Shown piece by piece: positions 24,547 to 33,495 of a stretch of 64,000 nucleotides of DNA (its first letter is position 1; each line of letters opens with the position of its first letter). The DNA comes from Streptomyces massasporeus (GTDB lineage: Bacteria; Actinomycetota; Actinomycetes; Streptomycetales; Streptomycetaceae), in assembly GCF_014648995.1 (NCBI RefSeq), contig NZ_BMSE01000013.1:1-64000 (forward strand). Direction: 5' to 3'. The notes under the pieces were generated by a model. That model saw nothing but the letters and a program-made list of their open reading frames with translations. It was not told the origin of the DNA and ran no database searches. The translations under genes were made by a program, and so were the position numbers.

Positions 24547-24601
24547 ACCGCCCGCCACCTGTGAACCGCCGCCCCGGGCCTCTGAACCGCCCGTGACGCC
24601 G

Positions 24602-25060
24602 CTACTGCCGGTCGTGCCCCGAGCCTCGCTGGGCGACCAGGGCGTCCCGGATCTCCTTCAGGACCTCCAGCTCGGTCACCTCCAGGACCTCCTGCGTGTT
24701 CTCCTTCGCCTTCCGGCGCGCCTCCTGCCGGGCCAGGTACTTCGCCATGGGCAGGACCATCAGGAAGTAGACGACCGCCGCGGTGATCACGAAGCTCAGG
24801 GCGGCGCCGAGCACGGAACCCCAAAGGATCTGGATGCCCTGCTCGCCTTCGCAGGTCGAGCTCAGGCACGAGCTGTAGTGGTCGAGGTTCTTGGTCCCGA
24901 TGGCGCCGACGACCGGGTTGATGATGCCCTTCACCACGGCGTTGACGATGTTGGTGAAGGCGGCACCGATCACCACCGCAACCGCCAGGTCGACGACGTT
25001 CCCGCGCATCAGGAAGGCCTTGAAGTCCTGCCAGACGCTCGGTTCCTTCTTCTCGCTCAC
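24602..25060 (-). CDS. mscL: large-conductance mechanosensitive channel
   Basis: Protein of 152 residues. The N-terminal helix and first transmembrane span FKAFLMRGNVVDLAVAVVIGAAFTNIVNAVVKGIINPVVG is the MscL pore-lining signature (given here as separate parts: FKAFLMRGNVVDLAV and VVIGAAFTNIV). An external loop with two cysteines (SSCLSSTC) and a second span follow, then a basic-acidic coiled C-terminal helix. It opens at high membrane tension to release solutes on osmotic downshock. GTG start 25058-25060 follows GAGAGG. Transcribed leftward with SAF protein and MTA phosphorylase upstream but with gaps of about 120-145 bp. Confidence 0.96.
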   Translation of the reverse strand: MSEKKEPSVWQDFKAFLMRGNVVDLAVAVVIGAAFTNIVNAVVKGIINPVVGAIGTKNLDHYSSCLSSTCEGEQGIQILWGSVLGAALSFVITAAVVYFLMVLPMAKYLARQEARRKAKENTQEVLEVTELEVLKEIRDALVAQRGSGHDRQ

Positions 25061-25183
25061 CTCGGGGCCTCTCCTCGTACGAGCAGCTTGTGGAACAAAA
25101 CGCTCCGCAACCTACGTCACGCCTGGGCCGAACCGAGTACTCGGGTCCCTCGAACGAGGGCCTTGACCAGATCACGCACAGCA

Positions 25184-25786
25184 TCACCACAGCGTCACGG
25201 CCAGCCGCCCCGTGGCACTCGCGCCGGCCAGCCGGGCGGCGGTGGCCCGCGGCACCGACAGCACGACCAGTGCCCCGCTGTCGCTCGCGTCTGCCACCGG
25301 CTCGGGCACCTTCGTCACCCTGGCCCCGCGCGCGACCACCCGGGCGTCGCCGCCCGGCACCGTCCCCTCCGCGGCGATGACGTCGACCCGGTCCCCGGGC
25401 CGCAGCAGCCGCACCGTGGCCGCGTCGGAGATGCGGACCGGGGCCGTCACCGACCCGGCGGTGCGGTGCGGGTAGGCGGACTGCTCCCCGGGCAGGGAGG
25501 CCGTGTGCGCGGGAGGCCGGGTCCCGGGATGACCACGGGCCCCGTCGGAATCGCGCGGTCCCGCCGCCACGAGTGCCGTCGCGGTGACGGCGAGTCCGAC
25601 GGCCACGGCCCGCCGCCGGTGCCGCACGAGCCGGGCGGACCGGTGACCGCCGCGAACCCGCACCGGATCGAACCGCGGCACCTCACGCGTCGCGGGCACC
25701 TCGGCCCCGGGCGGACACGAGGCGAGCGACCAGGAGGGCGACGAAGGGACGACCGAGGAACGAGCGAGGGACACGGAGACCACCAC
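25184..25786 (-). CDS. SAF-domain (CpaB/RcpC-like) membrane-anchored protein
   Basis: About 200 residues. A basic cluster and one transmembrane helix (RRRAVAVGLAVTATALVAAG, near 57-76) are followed by an extracytoplasmic SAF/RcpC-like region: the segment VRLLRPGDRVDVIA and the later VVARGARVTKVPEP. In pilus loci such proteins guide Flp assembly, but no tad/pilus genes are adjacent, so the role here is open. The start is uncertain because the first 55 residues are low-complexity Arg/Pro-rich; the GTG at 25784-25786 is the furthest reasonable choice. Confidence 0.75.
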   Translation of the reverse strand: MVVSVSLARSSVVPSSPSWSLASCPPGAEVPATREVPRFDPVRVRGGHRSARLVRHRRRAVAVGLAVTATALVAAGPRDSDGARGHPGTRPPAHTASLPGEQSAYPHRTAGSVTAPVRISDAATVRLLRPGDRVDVIAAEGTVPGGDARVVARGARVTKVPEPVADASDSGALVVLSVPRATAARLAGASATGRLAVTLW

Positions 25787-25931
25787 CTGCGACGAGGGAC
25801 CGGCTTGCGCTCCCCACGATGAGGCTTCCCGACGCCGCCCGCTCAGGCCTGTGGACCCACCGCCGGCCTGTGGACAACTCCCTCACCCGAACGGCACCTT
25901 CCGCCCTCCCCCAGAGACCGGGGCCTGCCGG

Positions 25932-26792
25932 CTACGGCAGCACGAACCCCGGATCCATCCCACCCAGCGCACTCGCACACAGACAGTCCCGCTCGTCCTC
26001 CCCGGGCAATCCGGCCACCGCGTCGAACAGCACCCCCCGCAGTCGGTCCACGTTCGCCGCGAACACCCGCAGCACCTCGTCGTGCGAGACCCCCTCGCCC
26101 GTCTCGGCACCCGCGTCGAGGTCGGTGACCAGGGTCAGGGACGTGTAGCAGAGCTCCAGCTCACGGGCGAGCGCCGCCTCGGGGTGGCCGGTCATGCCCA
26201 CCACCGACCAGCCCTGCGCCTGGTGCCACAACGATTCCGCACGGGTCGAGAAGCGCGGCCCCTCGACGACGACCAGCGTGCCGCCGTCCACCGGCTCCCA
26301 GTCCCGGCCCCGCGCCGCCTTCAGCGCGACGGCCCGCCCGGACGGGCAGTAGGGGTCGGCCAGCGACACGTGCACCACGTTCGGCACGGAGCCGTCGGGC
26401 AGGGGCAGCCCGTCGAAGTAACTGCCCGCGCGGGACTTCGTGCGGTCGACCACCTGGTCCGGCACCAGCAGCGTGCCCGGCCCGTACTCGGGGCGCAGAC
26501 CGCCCACGGCGCAGGGGGCGAGGACCTGGCGCACGCCGACCGAGCGCAGCGCCCACAGGTTGGCCCGGTAGTTGATCCGGTGCGGCGGCAGGTGGTGGCC
26601 CCGTCCGTGCCGCGGCAGGAAGGCGACCCGCCGGCCGGCGACCTCGCCGAGGAAGAGGGAGTCGCTCGGCGGCCCGTACGGGGTGTCGACCTGGATCTCG
26701 GTCACGTCGTCGAGGAAGGAGTAGAACCCCGAGCCGCCGATGACGCCGATCCCGGCGCCTGCCTGGTCCGTCACGTTCGCCTTGTTCGCCAT
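25932..26792 (-). CDS. mtnP: S-methyl-5'-thioadenosine phosphorylase
   Basis: Protein of 286 residues. Purine nucleoside phosphorylase fold with IGVIGGSGFY at the N-terminus, the phosphate loop region PRHGRGHHLPPHRINYRANLWAL (split: PRHGRGH and HRINYRANLWAL), the base-binding EGPRFSTRAE and the conserved NVVGMT-like SVVGMTGHPEA. It cleaves methylthioadenosine to adenine and methylthioribose-1-phosphate for methionine salvage in the cytoplasm. It lies between FmdB and the SAF protein, all leftward, with gaps of 77 and about 145 bp. Confidence 0.94.
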   Translation of the reverse strand: MANKANVTDQAGAGIGVIGGSGFYSFLDDVTEIQVDTPYGPPSDSLFLGEVAGRRVAFLPRHGRGHHLPPHRINYRANLWALRSVGVRQVLAPCAVGGLRPEYGPGTLLVPDQVVDRTKSRAGSYFDGLPLPDGSVPNVVHVSLADPYCPSGRAVALKAARGRDWEPVDGGTLVVVEGPRFSTRAESLWHQAQGWSVVGMTGHPEAALARELELCYTSLTLVTDLDAGAETGEGVSHDEVLRVFAANVDRLRGVLFDAVAGLPGEDERDCLCASALGGMDPGFVLP

Positions 26793-26869
26793 GCCCGCAC
26801 CCTAACCGCAGGCGAAAACGCCGAGGACCCCGTCGCCCGAAGGTGACAGGGTCCCGTAAGAATCAGGCC

Positions 26870-27190
26870 TTACGCGGCGGTGGTGCTGCTGCTGCTGGAG
26901 GAGCTGCTGGTGCTCGACGACGAGCTCGAGCCGGAGCTCGACGAGCCGGAGTCGGAGGACGACGAGCCCGAGGTGCTCGACGACTTCGCGGCCGGGGAGC
27001 TGCTCGACGAGGAGCCGCGGCTGTCGTTCCGGTAGAAGCCGGAGCCCTTGAAGACGATGCCGACCGCCGAGAACACCTTCTTCAGGCGGCCCTTGCAGTT
27101 GGGGCACTCGGTGAGGGCGTCGTCGGTGAACTTCTGCACCGCCTCGAGGCCTTCGCCACACTCGGTGCACTGGTACTGGTAGGTCGGCAC
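26870..27190 (-). CDS. fmdB: FmdB-family zinc-ribbon regulatory protein
   Basis: Protein of 106 residues. Residues 1-42 are the FmdB zinc ribbon PTYQYQCTECGE...CPNCKG, with four cysteines in two CxxC knuckles. A short aromatic stretch VGIVFKGSGFYRNDSR follows. Residues 59-104 are a low-complexity serine-rich tail (about 35 serines). The family was linked to formamidase/amidase control in Methylophilus; the molecular role in actinobacteria is unknown. GTG start 27188-27190 follows GGAGGA. Directly upstream of that site is a CIRCE-like inverted repeat, implying heat-shock (HrcA) control. The upstream MFS gene ends 67 bp before. Confidence 0.9.
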   Translation of the reverse strand: MPTYQYQCTECGEGLEAVQKFTDDALTECPNCKGRLKKVFSAVGIVFKGSGFYRNDSRGSSSSSSPAAKSSSTSGSSSSDSGSSSSGSSSSSSTSSSSSSSSTTAA

Positions 27191-27200
27191 TGTCTTCCTC

Positions 27201-27227
27201 CTGGCACTCTCACTCGATGAGTGCTAA
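27201..27227 (-). promoter_or_regulatory. CIRCE-like element (HrcA operator) at fmdB
   Basis: On the plus strand CTGGCACTC, nine bases, then GAGTGCTAA. The consensus is TTAGCACTC-N9-GAGTGCTAA: the right arm is perfect, the left arm matches 7 of 9, and spacing is exact. It abuts the ribosome binding site of fmdB (GGAGGA), a usual CIRCE position in a 5' leader. Confidence 0.85.
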
Positions 27228-27257
27228 CGACGATCCATAGTGACGTATTCCGGCCGC

Positions 27258-28550
27258 TCAGTCCACTGCCACCGGCACGCGGTGACCCACGCCACGTGCG
27301 ACCGTCCGGCCGTTGCCCCGCGCCGCCAGCCGGGAACGCAAGGCCAGGAGGGTCGCCAGGGCCAGGACGGTGCCGCCCATCGGCACCAGGAAACCGGCGC
27401 CTCCCCAGAAGCGGTCCTCCAGCTGTCCGGCGACGGTGACGGCGGCGGCCTGGCCGAGTGCCACCGCTCCGGTCAGCCAGGTGAAGGCCTCGGTGCGGGC
27501 ACCGGCCGGGACCAGGCTGTCGACCAGGGTGTAGCCGGTGATCAGGGCCGGCGCGATGCACATGCCGACCAGCAGGCCGAGGCCCGCGAGGACCAGCACC
27601 GAGTGGGCGGCCCACAGGCCCGACGCGGTCAGGGCGAGTGCCGTGTAGCCGACGACCAGGCGCCGCTGCGGGGCCGCCTTCCAGGCGATCGCGCCGCAGA
27701 CCACGCCGGAGAGCATGTTGCCCGCGGCGAAGACGCCGTAGAGGACGCCGTTCAGGCCCGGTTCGCCGATCGACTCGGTGAACGCGGCCAGCGAGACCTG
27801 CATGCCGCCGAAGACGGTGCCGATGCCCAGGAAGGTCACGATCAGCACGCGCACTCCGGGGACGCGCAGGGCCGAAGCGTGCTCCACGCGCGCGTGCCCG
27901 TCGGCGGCGACGGAGGGCTGCGTGCTCCTCTGCGCGGCGAACAGCAGGCCGCCGATCAGGGTCAGCGAGGCCTCCGTGACCAGTCCGGCAGCCGGGTCGA
28001 CGGCCGTGCACAGGGCGGTGGCCAGCAGCGGCCCGACCACGAAGGTCAGCTCGTCCGTGACGGACTCGAAGGCCGCCGCGGTGGTCATCAGCGGCGAGTC
28101 CTTGAGCTTCACACCCCAGCGGGCCCGCACCATCGGGCCGACCTGCGGCACCGAGGCACCGGTCGGGACGGCCGCCACGAACACCGCCCACAGGGGCGCG
28201 TCCAGCAGCGCGAGCGCGGTGAGCGTCAGCCCGGACAGCGCGTGCAGCAGCACGCCGGGGATCAGCACGGCGCGCTGCCCGTAGCGGTCGGCGAGGCGGC
28301 CGCTGTAGGGAGCGAACAGGGCCATGGAGACACCGGTGACGGCCGCGGCGGCGCCCGCCGCTCCGTACGAGCCGGTGGTGTGCTGCACCAGCAGCACGAT
28401 GGAGATGGTCAGCATCGCGAACGGCTGACGTGCCGCGAAGCCGGGGAGCAGGAACGTCCAGGCGCCGCGGGTGCGCAGCAGCCGGCCGTATCCCGGGCGG
28501 GCGGAAGCCGTCGGGTTCTCCGACGCCTTCGAGGTGACCGTGGACACCAC
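27258..28550 (-). CDS. MFS transporter (12-TM, drug-efflux-like)
   Basis: Protein of 430 residues with twelve hydrophobic segments in two six-helix halves. Motif A variant GRLADRYGQRAVL follows helix 2, and the second half has NGVLYGVFAAGNMLSGVVCG. It resembles the uncharacterised actinobacterial MFS group near arabinose/efflux permeases. Plasma membrane; substrate unknown. GTG GTG at 28548-28550 begins the frame. It is transcribed leftward toward fmdB. The 266-bp gap upstream to the antiporter's stop codon contains promoter-like AT-poor sequence and no gene that I can support. Confidence 0.88.
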   Translation of the reverse strand: MVSTVTSKASENPTASARPGYGRLLRTRGAWTFLLPGFAARQPFAMLTISIVLLVQHTTGSYGAAGAAAAVTGVSMALFAPYSGRLADRYGQRAVLIPGVLLHALSGLTLTALALLDAPLWAVFVAAVPTGASVPQVGPMVRARWGVKLKDSPLMTTAAAFESVTDELTFVVGPLLATALCTAVDPAAGLVTEASLTLIGGLLFAAQRSTQPSVAADGHARVEHASALRVPGVRVLIVTFLGIGTVFGGMQVSLAAFTESIGEPGLNGVLYGVFAAGNMLSGVVCGAIAWKAAPQRRLVVGYTALALTASGLWAAHSVLVLAGLGLLVGMCIAPALITGYTLVDSLVPAGARTEAFTWLTGAVALGQAAAVTVAGQLEDRFWGGAGFLVPMGGTVLALATLLALRSRLAARGNGRTVARGVGHRVPVAVD

Positions 28551-28816
28551 GGCCCGTGCCTTTCTGCCGCCTGGTAGCGCGGCCCCGTAGCGGGCGGCGC
28601 CGAGAGCTGTCCTCTTGCGCGGAACTGCGGTAGATGCCGGGGCCCGGTGAGGAGGGGTGTCCCGACCGCCATACGGTCGCGCCAGCTCTGCGTCAGGCAG
28701 AGTTGGTTCGATCTGGGTAACGCCTTCATCGTACAGGGATCAAGGGGCGTGTGCCTGTGAAAGTGAGCACCACGGGGCGGTCCGCCTTGCAAATCACATT
28801 GGGGACAAAACCCCTC

Positions 28817-30346
28817 TTACCGGCCCGCCCCGTCCGTCCCCAGCCAGCCGGCCAGTTTGCCGCCGTGTCCCACGGCCCGCAGCCGGCTCTCGGTCGCGTC
28901 CCGGACGGGATCCGTGGCGACCACCAGGAGCTCGTCCCCTCGTTGCAGGATCGTCGTCGGCAGCGGGACGAACGATTCGCCCCCGCGCACGATGAGCGTC
29001 ACGGCCGCGCCGTGCGGCAGCCGCAGCTCGGCCACCTCCACGCCGTGCATCTTCGATCCGTCGGGGATCGCCACGGACAGCAGGTGCCCGCGCAGCCGCT
29101 CCAGCGGTGCCGACTCGATGCCGAGGTCGGAGGCCTCCGAACCGTCGCCGAGGCGCAGCTTGCGGCCCAGCCAGGGCAGCGTCGGGCCCTGGACCAGGGT
29201 GTAGACGACCACCAGCACGAAGACGATGTTGAAGATCCGGCGGCTGGCGTCGACGCCCTGCACCATGGGGATGGTCGCCAGGATGATGGGCACGGCCCCG
29301 CGCAGTCCCGCCCAGGACATCAGGGCCTGCTCCTGCCAGGGCACCCGGAACGGCGACAGGCACAGCACCACGCTGAGCGGTCGCGCCACCATGGTCAGCA
29401 CCAGCCCGATGACCAGCGCGGGCACGATGTCGTCGCCCAGCTCGTGCGGCGTGACCAGCAGGCCGAGCAGGACGAACATGCCGATCTGGGCCATCCAGCC
29501 GAGCCCGTCGGCGAACCCGCGCGTGGCCGGCCAGTGCGGCAGTCGCGCGTTGCCCATCACCATCGCGGCGAGGTACACCGCGAGGAAGCCGCTGCCGTGG
29601 GCCAGCGCGCCCGCCGCGTACGCCACCACGGCGATCGCCATGACGGCGATCGGGTAGAGGCCGGACGCGGGCAGCGCCACGTGCCGCAGCCCCCAGGAGC
29701 CCAGCCAGCCCACCGCGAGACCGATGGCCGCGCCGATGGCCAGCTCCAGCAGGATCACGCCCAGCAGCGCGTACCAGTGCTCGACCGGCCCTGCCGTGGA
29801 CAGGGACACCACGAGGATGACCACCGGGGCGTCGTTGAAGCCTGACTCCGCCTCCAGCGTGCCCGTCACGCGCGCGGGCAGGGGGATCTTGCGCAGCACG
29901 GAGAACACGGCCGCCGCGTCCGTCGAGGAGACGACCGCCCCGATGATGAGCGCCTGCCGCCATTCCAGCCCGATCAGATAGTGCGCGGCCGACGCCGTCA
30001 CCCCGACGCTCACCGCGACACCGGCCAGCGCCAGTGCCGTGGCGGCGGGCAGGGCCGGCTTGATCTCCTTCCACTTCGTGCCCAGACCACCCTCGGCCAG
30101 GATCACGACCAGGGCCGCGTATCCGATGACCTGGGTCAGTTCGGCGTTGTCGAAGTGGATGTCGCCCACGCCGTCCTGGCCCATGGCGACGCCTATCCCC
30201 AGGTACACGAGCAGGCTGGGGAGCCCGCTGCGCGAGGAGATCCGTACCGCTGCGACGGCGACGAGCAGGACCAGCGAGCAGACGAGCAGGAGCTGGTTGA
30301 GGTGGTGAACAGTCAGCGGCCGAATCCTTCCCTGGCCCGCACGCAT
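28817..30346 (-). CDS. NhaP2/CvrA-type K+/H+ (cation/proton) antiporter
   Basis: Protein of 509 residues. About 12-13 membrane segments form a CPA1 exchanger domain: LVYLGIGVAMGQDG, ALIIGAVVSSTDAAAVFSVL with the ion-binding region, and ESGFNDAPVVI with the conserved ND pair (FNDAP). A C-terminal cytoplasmic TrkA-C domain (about 405-480) binds nucleotides and gates the transporter. Its role is K+ or Na+ extrusion against protons. The start is uncertain: ATG 30344-30346 has no clear ribosome binding site, while GGAAGG lies upstream of a CTG codon eleven residues in. It is divergent from the penicillin acylase gene with 238 bp between them. Confidence 0.92.
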   Translation of the reverse strand: MRAGQGRIRPLTVHHLNQLLLVCSLVLLVAVAAVRISSRSGLPSLLVYLGIGVAMGQDGVGDIHFDNAELTQVIGYAALVVILAEGGLGTKWKEIKPALPAATALALAGVAVSVGVTASAAHYLIGLEWRQALIIGAVVSSTDAAAVFSVLRKIPLPARVTGTLEAESGFNDAPVVILVVSLSTAGPVEHWYALLGVILLELAIGAAIGLAVGWLGSWGLRHVALPASGLYPIAVMAIAVVAYAAGALAHGSGFLAVYLAAMVMGNARLPHWPATRGFADGLGWMAQIGMFVLLGLLVTPHELGDDIVPALVIGLVLTMVARPLSVVLCLSPFRVPWQEQALMSWAGLRGAVPIILATIPMVQGVDASRRIFNIVFVLVVVYTLVQGPTLPWLGRKLRLGDGSEASDLGIESAPLERLRGHLLSVAIPDGSKMHGVEVAELRLPHGAAVTLIVRGGESFVPLPTTILQRGDELLVVATDPVRDATESRLRAVGHGGKLAGWLGTDGAGR

Positions 30347-30584
30347 GCGCGCGTGGGCTCACGTACATCGCACATGAAGCTGTGGCGCACCGCGCCAACT
30401 ACTTCGTTACCTTACCTAACTCTTGACGATTTCTTGACGCTTTCGGGGGCAAGATCGAACGTCCGTGCGCGCTGGTTCCCGACTCCGCGTCAAGGGGCGC
30501 AAGGCCCTGCGCCTATCGTTGCTCCAGCGCTCAGTTAAAAGCACAGCCGAACCTGCCGCTCGCGTTAGGACAGCAAGGACAGCG

Positions 30585-33437
30585 ATGCCCCCCAACACCA
30601 CCGCCTCCACGGGTCAGCAGCCCGGCAAGTCCGGCAGGAGAAAGGGGCGCAAAGCCCGACTTATCGTGCTCGTCCTGGTGCTGGCCCTCATCGGAGGCGT
30701 GGCCTACGGGTCGTACTGGTCCATCAGTACCGTCCGGGCCTCCTTCCCGCAGACCAAGGGCACCCTCACGCTGAAGGGCCTGTCGGGTCCCGTCGAGGTC
30801 AAACGCGACAACTACGGCATCCCGCAGATCTACGCCTCCTCCGACGCGGACCTGTTCATGGCGCAGGGCTACGTCCAGGCGCAGGACCGGTTCTACGAGA
30901 TGGACGTCCGCCGCCACATGGCCTCCGGGCGGCTGTCGGAGATGTTCGGCAAGAGCCAGGTCGACAACGACGAGTTCCTGCGCACCCTCGGCTGGGACCG
31001 GGTCGCCAAGCAGGAGTACGACACCAAGCTGTCGGCCACCACGAAGAAGTACCTCCAGTCCTACGCCGAGGGGGTCAACTCCTACCTCCAGGGCAAGGAC
31101 GGCGAGGACATCTCCCTGGAGTACGCGGCGCTGGGCTTCACCAACGACTACAAGCCGCAGACGTGGACCCCGGTCGACTCGATCTCCTGGCTGAAGGCGA
31201 TGGCCTGGGACCTGCGCGGCAACATGCAGGACGAGATCGACCGCGCCCTGCTCACCAGCCGCCTCGGCCCGAAGCAGATCGCCGACCTGTACCCGCAGTA
31301 CCCGTACAGCCGGAACAAGGCGATCGTCCAGGAGGGCCAGTACAGCGAACTGGCGGGAGCGTTCCAGCAGGGCGGCACGAGCGGCTCGTCCGGCACGAGC
31401 GGTACCTCCGGGACGAGCGGTACCTCCGGGACGAGCGGAACCGGCGGCACCTCGACCGGCACGGCGTCCGGCGGCTCCGGCACGAGCGGCACCGCTTCCG
31501 GCACGTCCGGCACCGCCTCCGGCGCCTCGGGCACCGCGGGCCTGGACAGCCAGCTCGGCGGCCTGACCCGGGTCCTGGACGACCTCCCGCCGGCCGTCGG
31601 CGTCAACGGCGACGGCATCGGCTCCAACTCCTGGGTCGTCGGCGGGGAGCACACCATCACGGGCAAGCCGCTGCTGGCCAACGACCCGCACCTGTCGCCG
31701 TCCCTGCCGTCCGTCTGGTACCAGATGGGCCTGCACTGCCGCAGCGTCTCCAGCACGTGCCAGTACGACGTCAGCGGCTACACCTTCGCCGGCATGCCGG
31801 GCGTGATAATCGGTCACAACCAGGACATCGCCTGGGGCATGACCAACTCCGGTGTCGACGTCACGGACCTCTACCTGGAGAAGATCACCGGCGACGGCTA
31901 CCTGTACGACGGCAAGGTCAAGCCCTTCGAGACGCGCGAGGAGACCATCAAGGTCGCCGGGGGCGAGTCCAAGAAGATCGTCGTCCGGGAGACCAACAAC
32001 GGGCCCCTGCTGTCCGACCGCGACGAGGAGCTCGTGAAGGTCGGCAGGAAGGCCACCGTCGACACCGCCGCACCCGACCGAGGTGACGGCTACGGCGTCG
32101 CGCTGCGCTGGACCGCCCTGCAGCCCGGCACCACCATGGACGCGGTCTTCGCCATGGACAAGGCGAAGAACTGGACCGACTTCCGCAAGGCCGCCTCGCA
32201 GTTCGAGGTGCCGTCGCAGAACCTGATCTACGCCGACAACGAGAACCACATCGGCTACACGCTGCCGGGGAGGATCCCCCTGCGCGAGGAGAGCGACAAC
32301 GGCTCCATCCCGGCGCCCGGCTGGGACCCCGAATACCGCTGGACCGACTACATCCCGCAGGACGCGCTGCCCTACGAGTACGACCCGGAGCGGGGCTACA
32401 TCGTCACCGCCAACCAGGCCGTGATCGACCCGGACAAGTACCCGTACACGCTCACCGCGGACTGGGGCTACGGCGCGCGCAGCCAGCGGATCACCGACCT
32501 GATCCAGTCGAAGATCAAGGACGGCGGCAAGATCTCCACGGACGACATGCGCCAGATGCAGCTGGACAACAGCAGCGAGATCGCCCGGCTGCTGGTGCCC
32601 ACGCTGCTGAAGATCGACCCGGAGAACAAGGACGTCCGCGAGGCGCAGAAGCTCCTGGAGGGCTGGGACTACACCCAGGACGCCGACTCCGCGGCAGCGG
32701 CCTACTTCAACGCGGTCTGGCGCAACGTCCTCAAGCTCGCCTTCGGCAACAAGCTGCCCAAGGAGCTGCGTCCCAAGGGCCAGTGCCTGTGGGTCGAGCC
32801 GGTCAACACCACCGGCCCCGCCGACGAGGCCGAGAAGGTCCGCGAGTGCGGCCAGCGCGACCCCGACAAGGCGCAGCCGGACGGCGGCGACCGGTGGTTC
32901 GAGGTGGTCCGCAAGCTGATGGACCAGCCGGACAGCGAATGGTGGAACACCCCCAAGGTGGGCACCCGTCCCGCCGCCCACAACCGCGACCAGCTGTTCA
33001 AGCGGGCCATGATCGACGCCCGCTGGGAGCTGACCGCCAAGCTCGGCAAGGACATCGACTCCTGGAGCTGGGGCCGGCTGCACCGCCTGTTCCTGAAGAA
33101 CCAGACCCTCGGCACCGCGGGCCCCGAATTCATCCAGTACGCCCTCAACCGCGGCCCCTGGGAGCTCGGCGGCGGCGAGGCCACGGTCAACGCGACCGGC
33201 TGGAACGCGGCCGGCGGCTACGGGGTGGTGTGGGTGCCGTCCATGCGGATGGTGGTGAACCTCGGCGACCTCGACAAGTCGAAGTGGATCAACCTCACCG
33301 GTGCCTCCGGGCACGCCTACAGCGCCCACTACGTCGACCAGACCGACAAGTGGGCCGACGGTGAGCTGCTGCCGTGGGCCTTCTCGGACCAGGCGGTCGA
33401 GAAGAGCACGAGCGACAAGCTGGTGCTCAAACCGTGA
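30585..33437 (+). CDS. penicillin-acylase-family Ntn hydrolase with GST-rich spacer
   Basis: Protein of 950 residues from ATG 30585, which follows AAGGACAGCG. A basic N-terminus and one hydrophobic segment (about 25-45) export or anchor it. Residues 55-260 are the alpha chain (NYGIPQIYASSDADLFMAQGY). Residues 263-318 are a Gly-Ser-Thr repeat where the removed spacer lies. The beta chain would start at S347 in GSNSWVVGG, matching the SNxW nucleophile of penicillin and AHL acylases; N-terminal Ser acts after autoproteolysis. Substrates may be penicillins, acyl-homoserine lactones or lipopeptides; not resolved. A convergent terminator follows. Confidence 0.93.
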   Translation: MPPNTTASTGQQPGKSGRRKGRKARLIVLVLVLALIGGVAYGSYWSISTVRASFPQTKGTLTLKGLSGPVEVKRDNYGIPQIYASSDADLFMAQGYVQAQDRFYEMDVRRHMASGRLSEMFGKSQVDNDEFLRTLGWDRVAKQEYDTKLSATTKKYLQSYAEGVNSYLQGKDGEDISLEYAALGFTNDYKPQTWTPVDSISWLKAMAWDLRGNMQDEIDRALLTSRLGPKQIADLYPQYPYSRNKAIVQEGQYSELAGAFQQGGTSGSSGTSGTSGTSGTSGTSGTGGTSTGTASGGSGTSGTASGTSGTASGASGTAGLDSQLGGLTRVLDDLPPAVGVNGDGIGSNSWVVGGEHTITGKPLLANDPHLSPSLPSVWYQMGLHCRSVSSTCQYDVSGYTFAGMPGVIIGHNQDIAWGMTNSGVDVTDLYLEKITGDGYLYDGKVKPFETREETIKVAGGESKKIVVRETNNGPLLSDRDEELVKVGRKATVDTAAPDRGDGYGVALRWTALQPGTTMDAVFAMDKAKNWTDFRKAASQFEVPSQNLIYADNENHIGYTLPGRIPLREESDNGSIPAPGWDPEYRWTDYIPQDALPYEYDPERGYIVTANQAVIDPDKYPYTLTADWGYGARSQRITDLIQSKIKDGGKISTDDMRQMQLDNSSEIARLLVPTLLKIDPENKDVREAQKLLEGWDYTQDADSAAAAYFNAVWRNVLKLAFGNKLPKELRPKGQCLWVEPVNTTGPADEAEKVRECGQRDPDKAQPDGGDRWFEVVRKLMDQPDSEWWNTPKVGTRPAAHNRDQLFKRAMIDARWELTAKLGKDIDSWSWGRLHRLFLKNQTLGTAGPEFIQYALNRGPWELGGGEATVNATGWNAAGGYGVVWVPSMRMVVNLGDLDKSKWINLTGASGHAYSAHYVDQTDKWADGELLPWAFSDQAVEKSTSDKLVLKP
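31371..31538 (+). repeat. in-frame Gly-Ser-Thr coding repeat
   Basis: Repeats of GGTACCTCCGGGACGAGC and shorter 9-base GGCACGAGC-type modules encode SGT/TSG triplets in the spacer between the alpha and beta chains of the acylase. The 18-bp unit is perfect in two adjacent copies near 31400-31437. Confidence 0.85.
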
Positions 33438-33458
33438 GCCACCGACACCCGTAGGACG

Positions 33459-33490
33459 AACGGCCCTCCACGCGTGCGTGGAGGGCCGTT
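33459..33490. terminator. bidirectional 13-bp hairpin terminator
   Basis: AACGGCCCTCCAC and GTGGAGGGCCGTT pair perfectly around a six-base loop between the convergent acylase and 5-FCL genes. A-rich and T-rich flanks on the respective strands suit both directions. Confidence 0.9.
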
Positions 33491-33495
33491 TCGCG

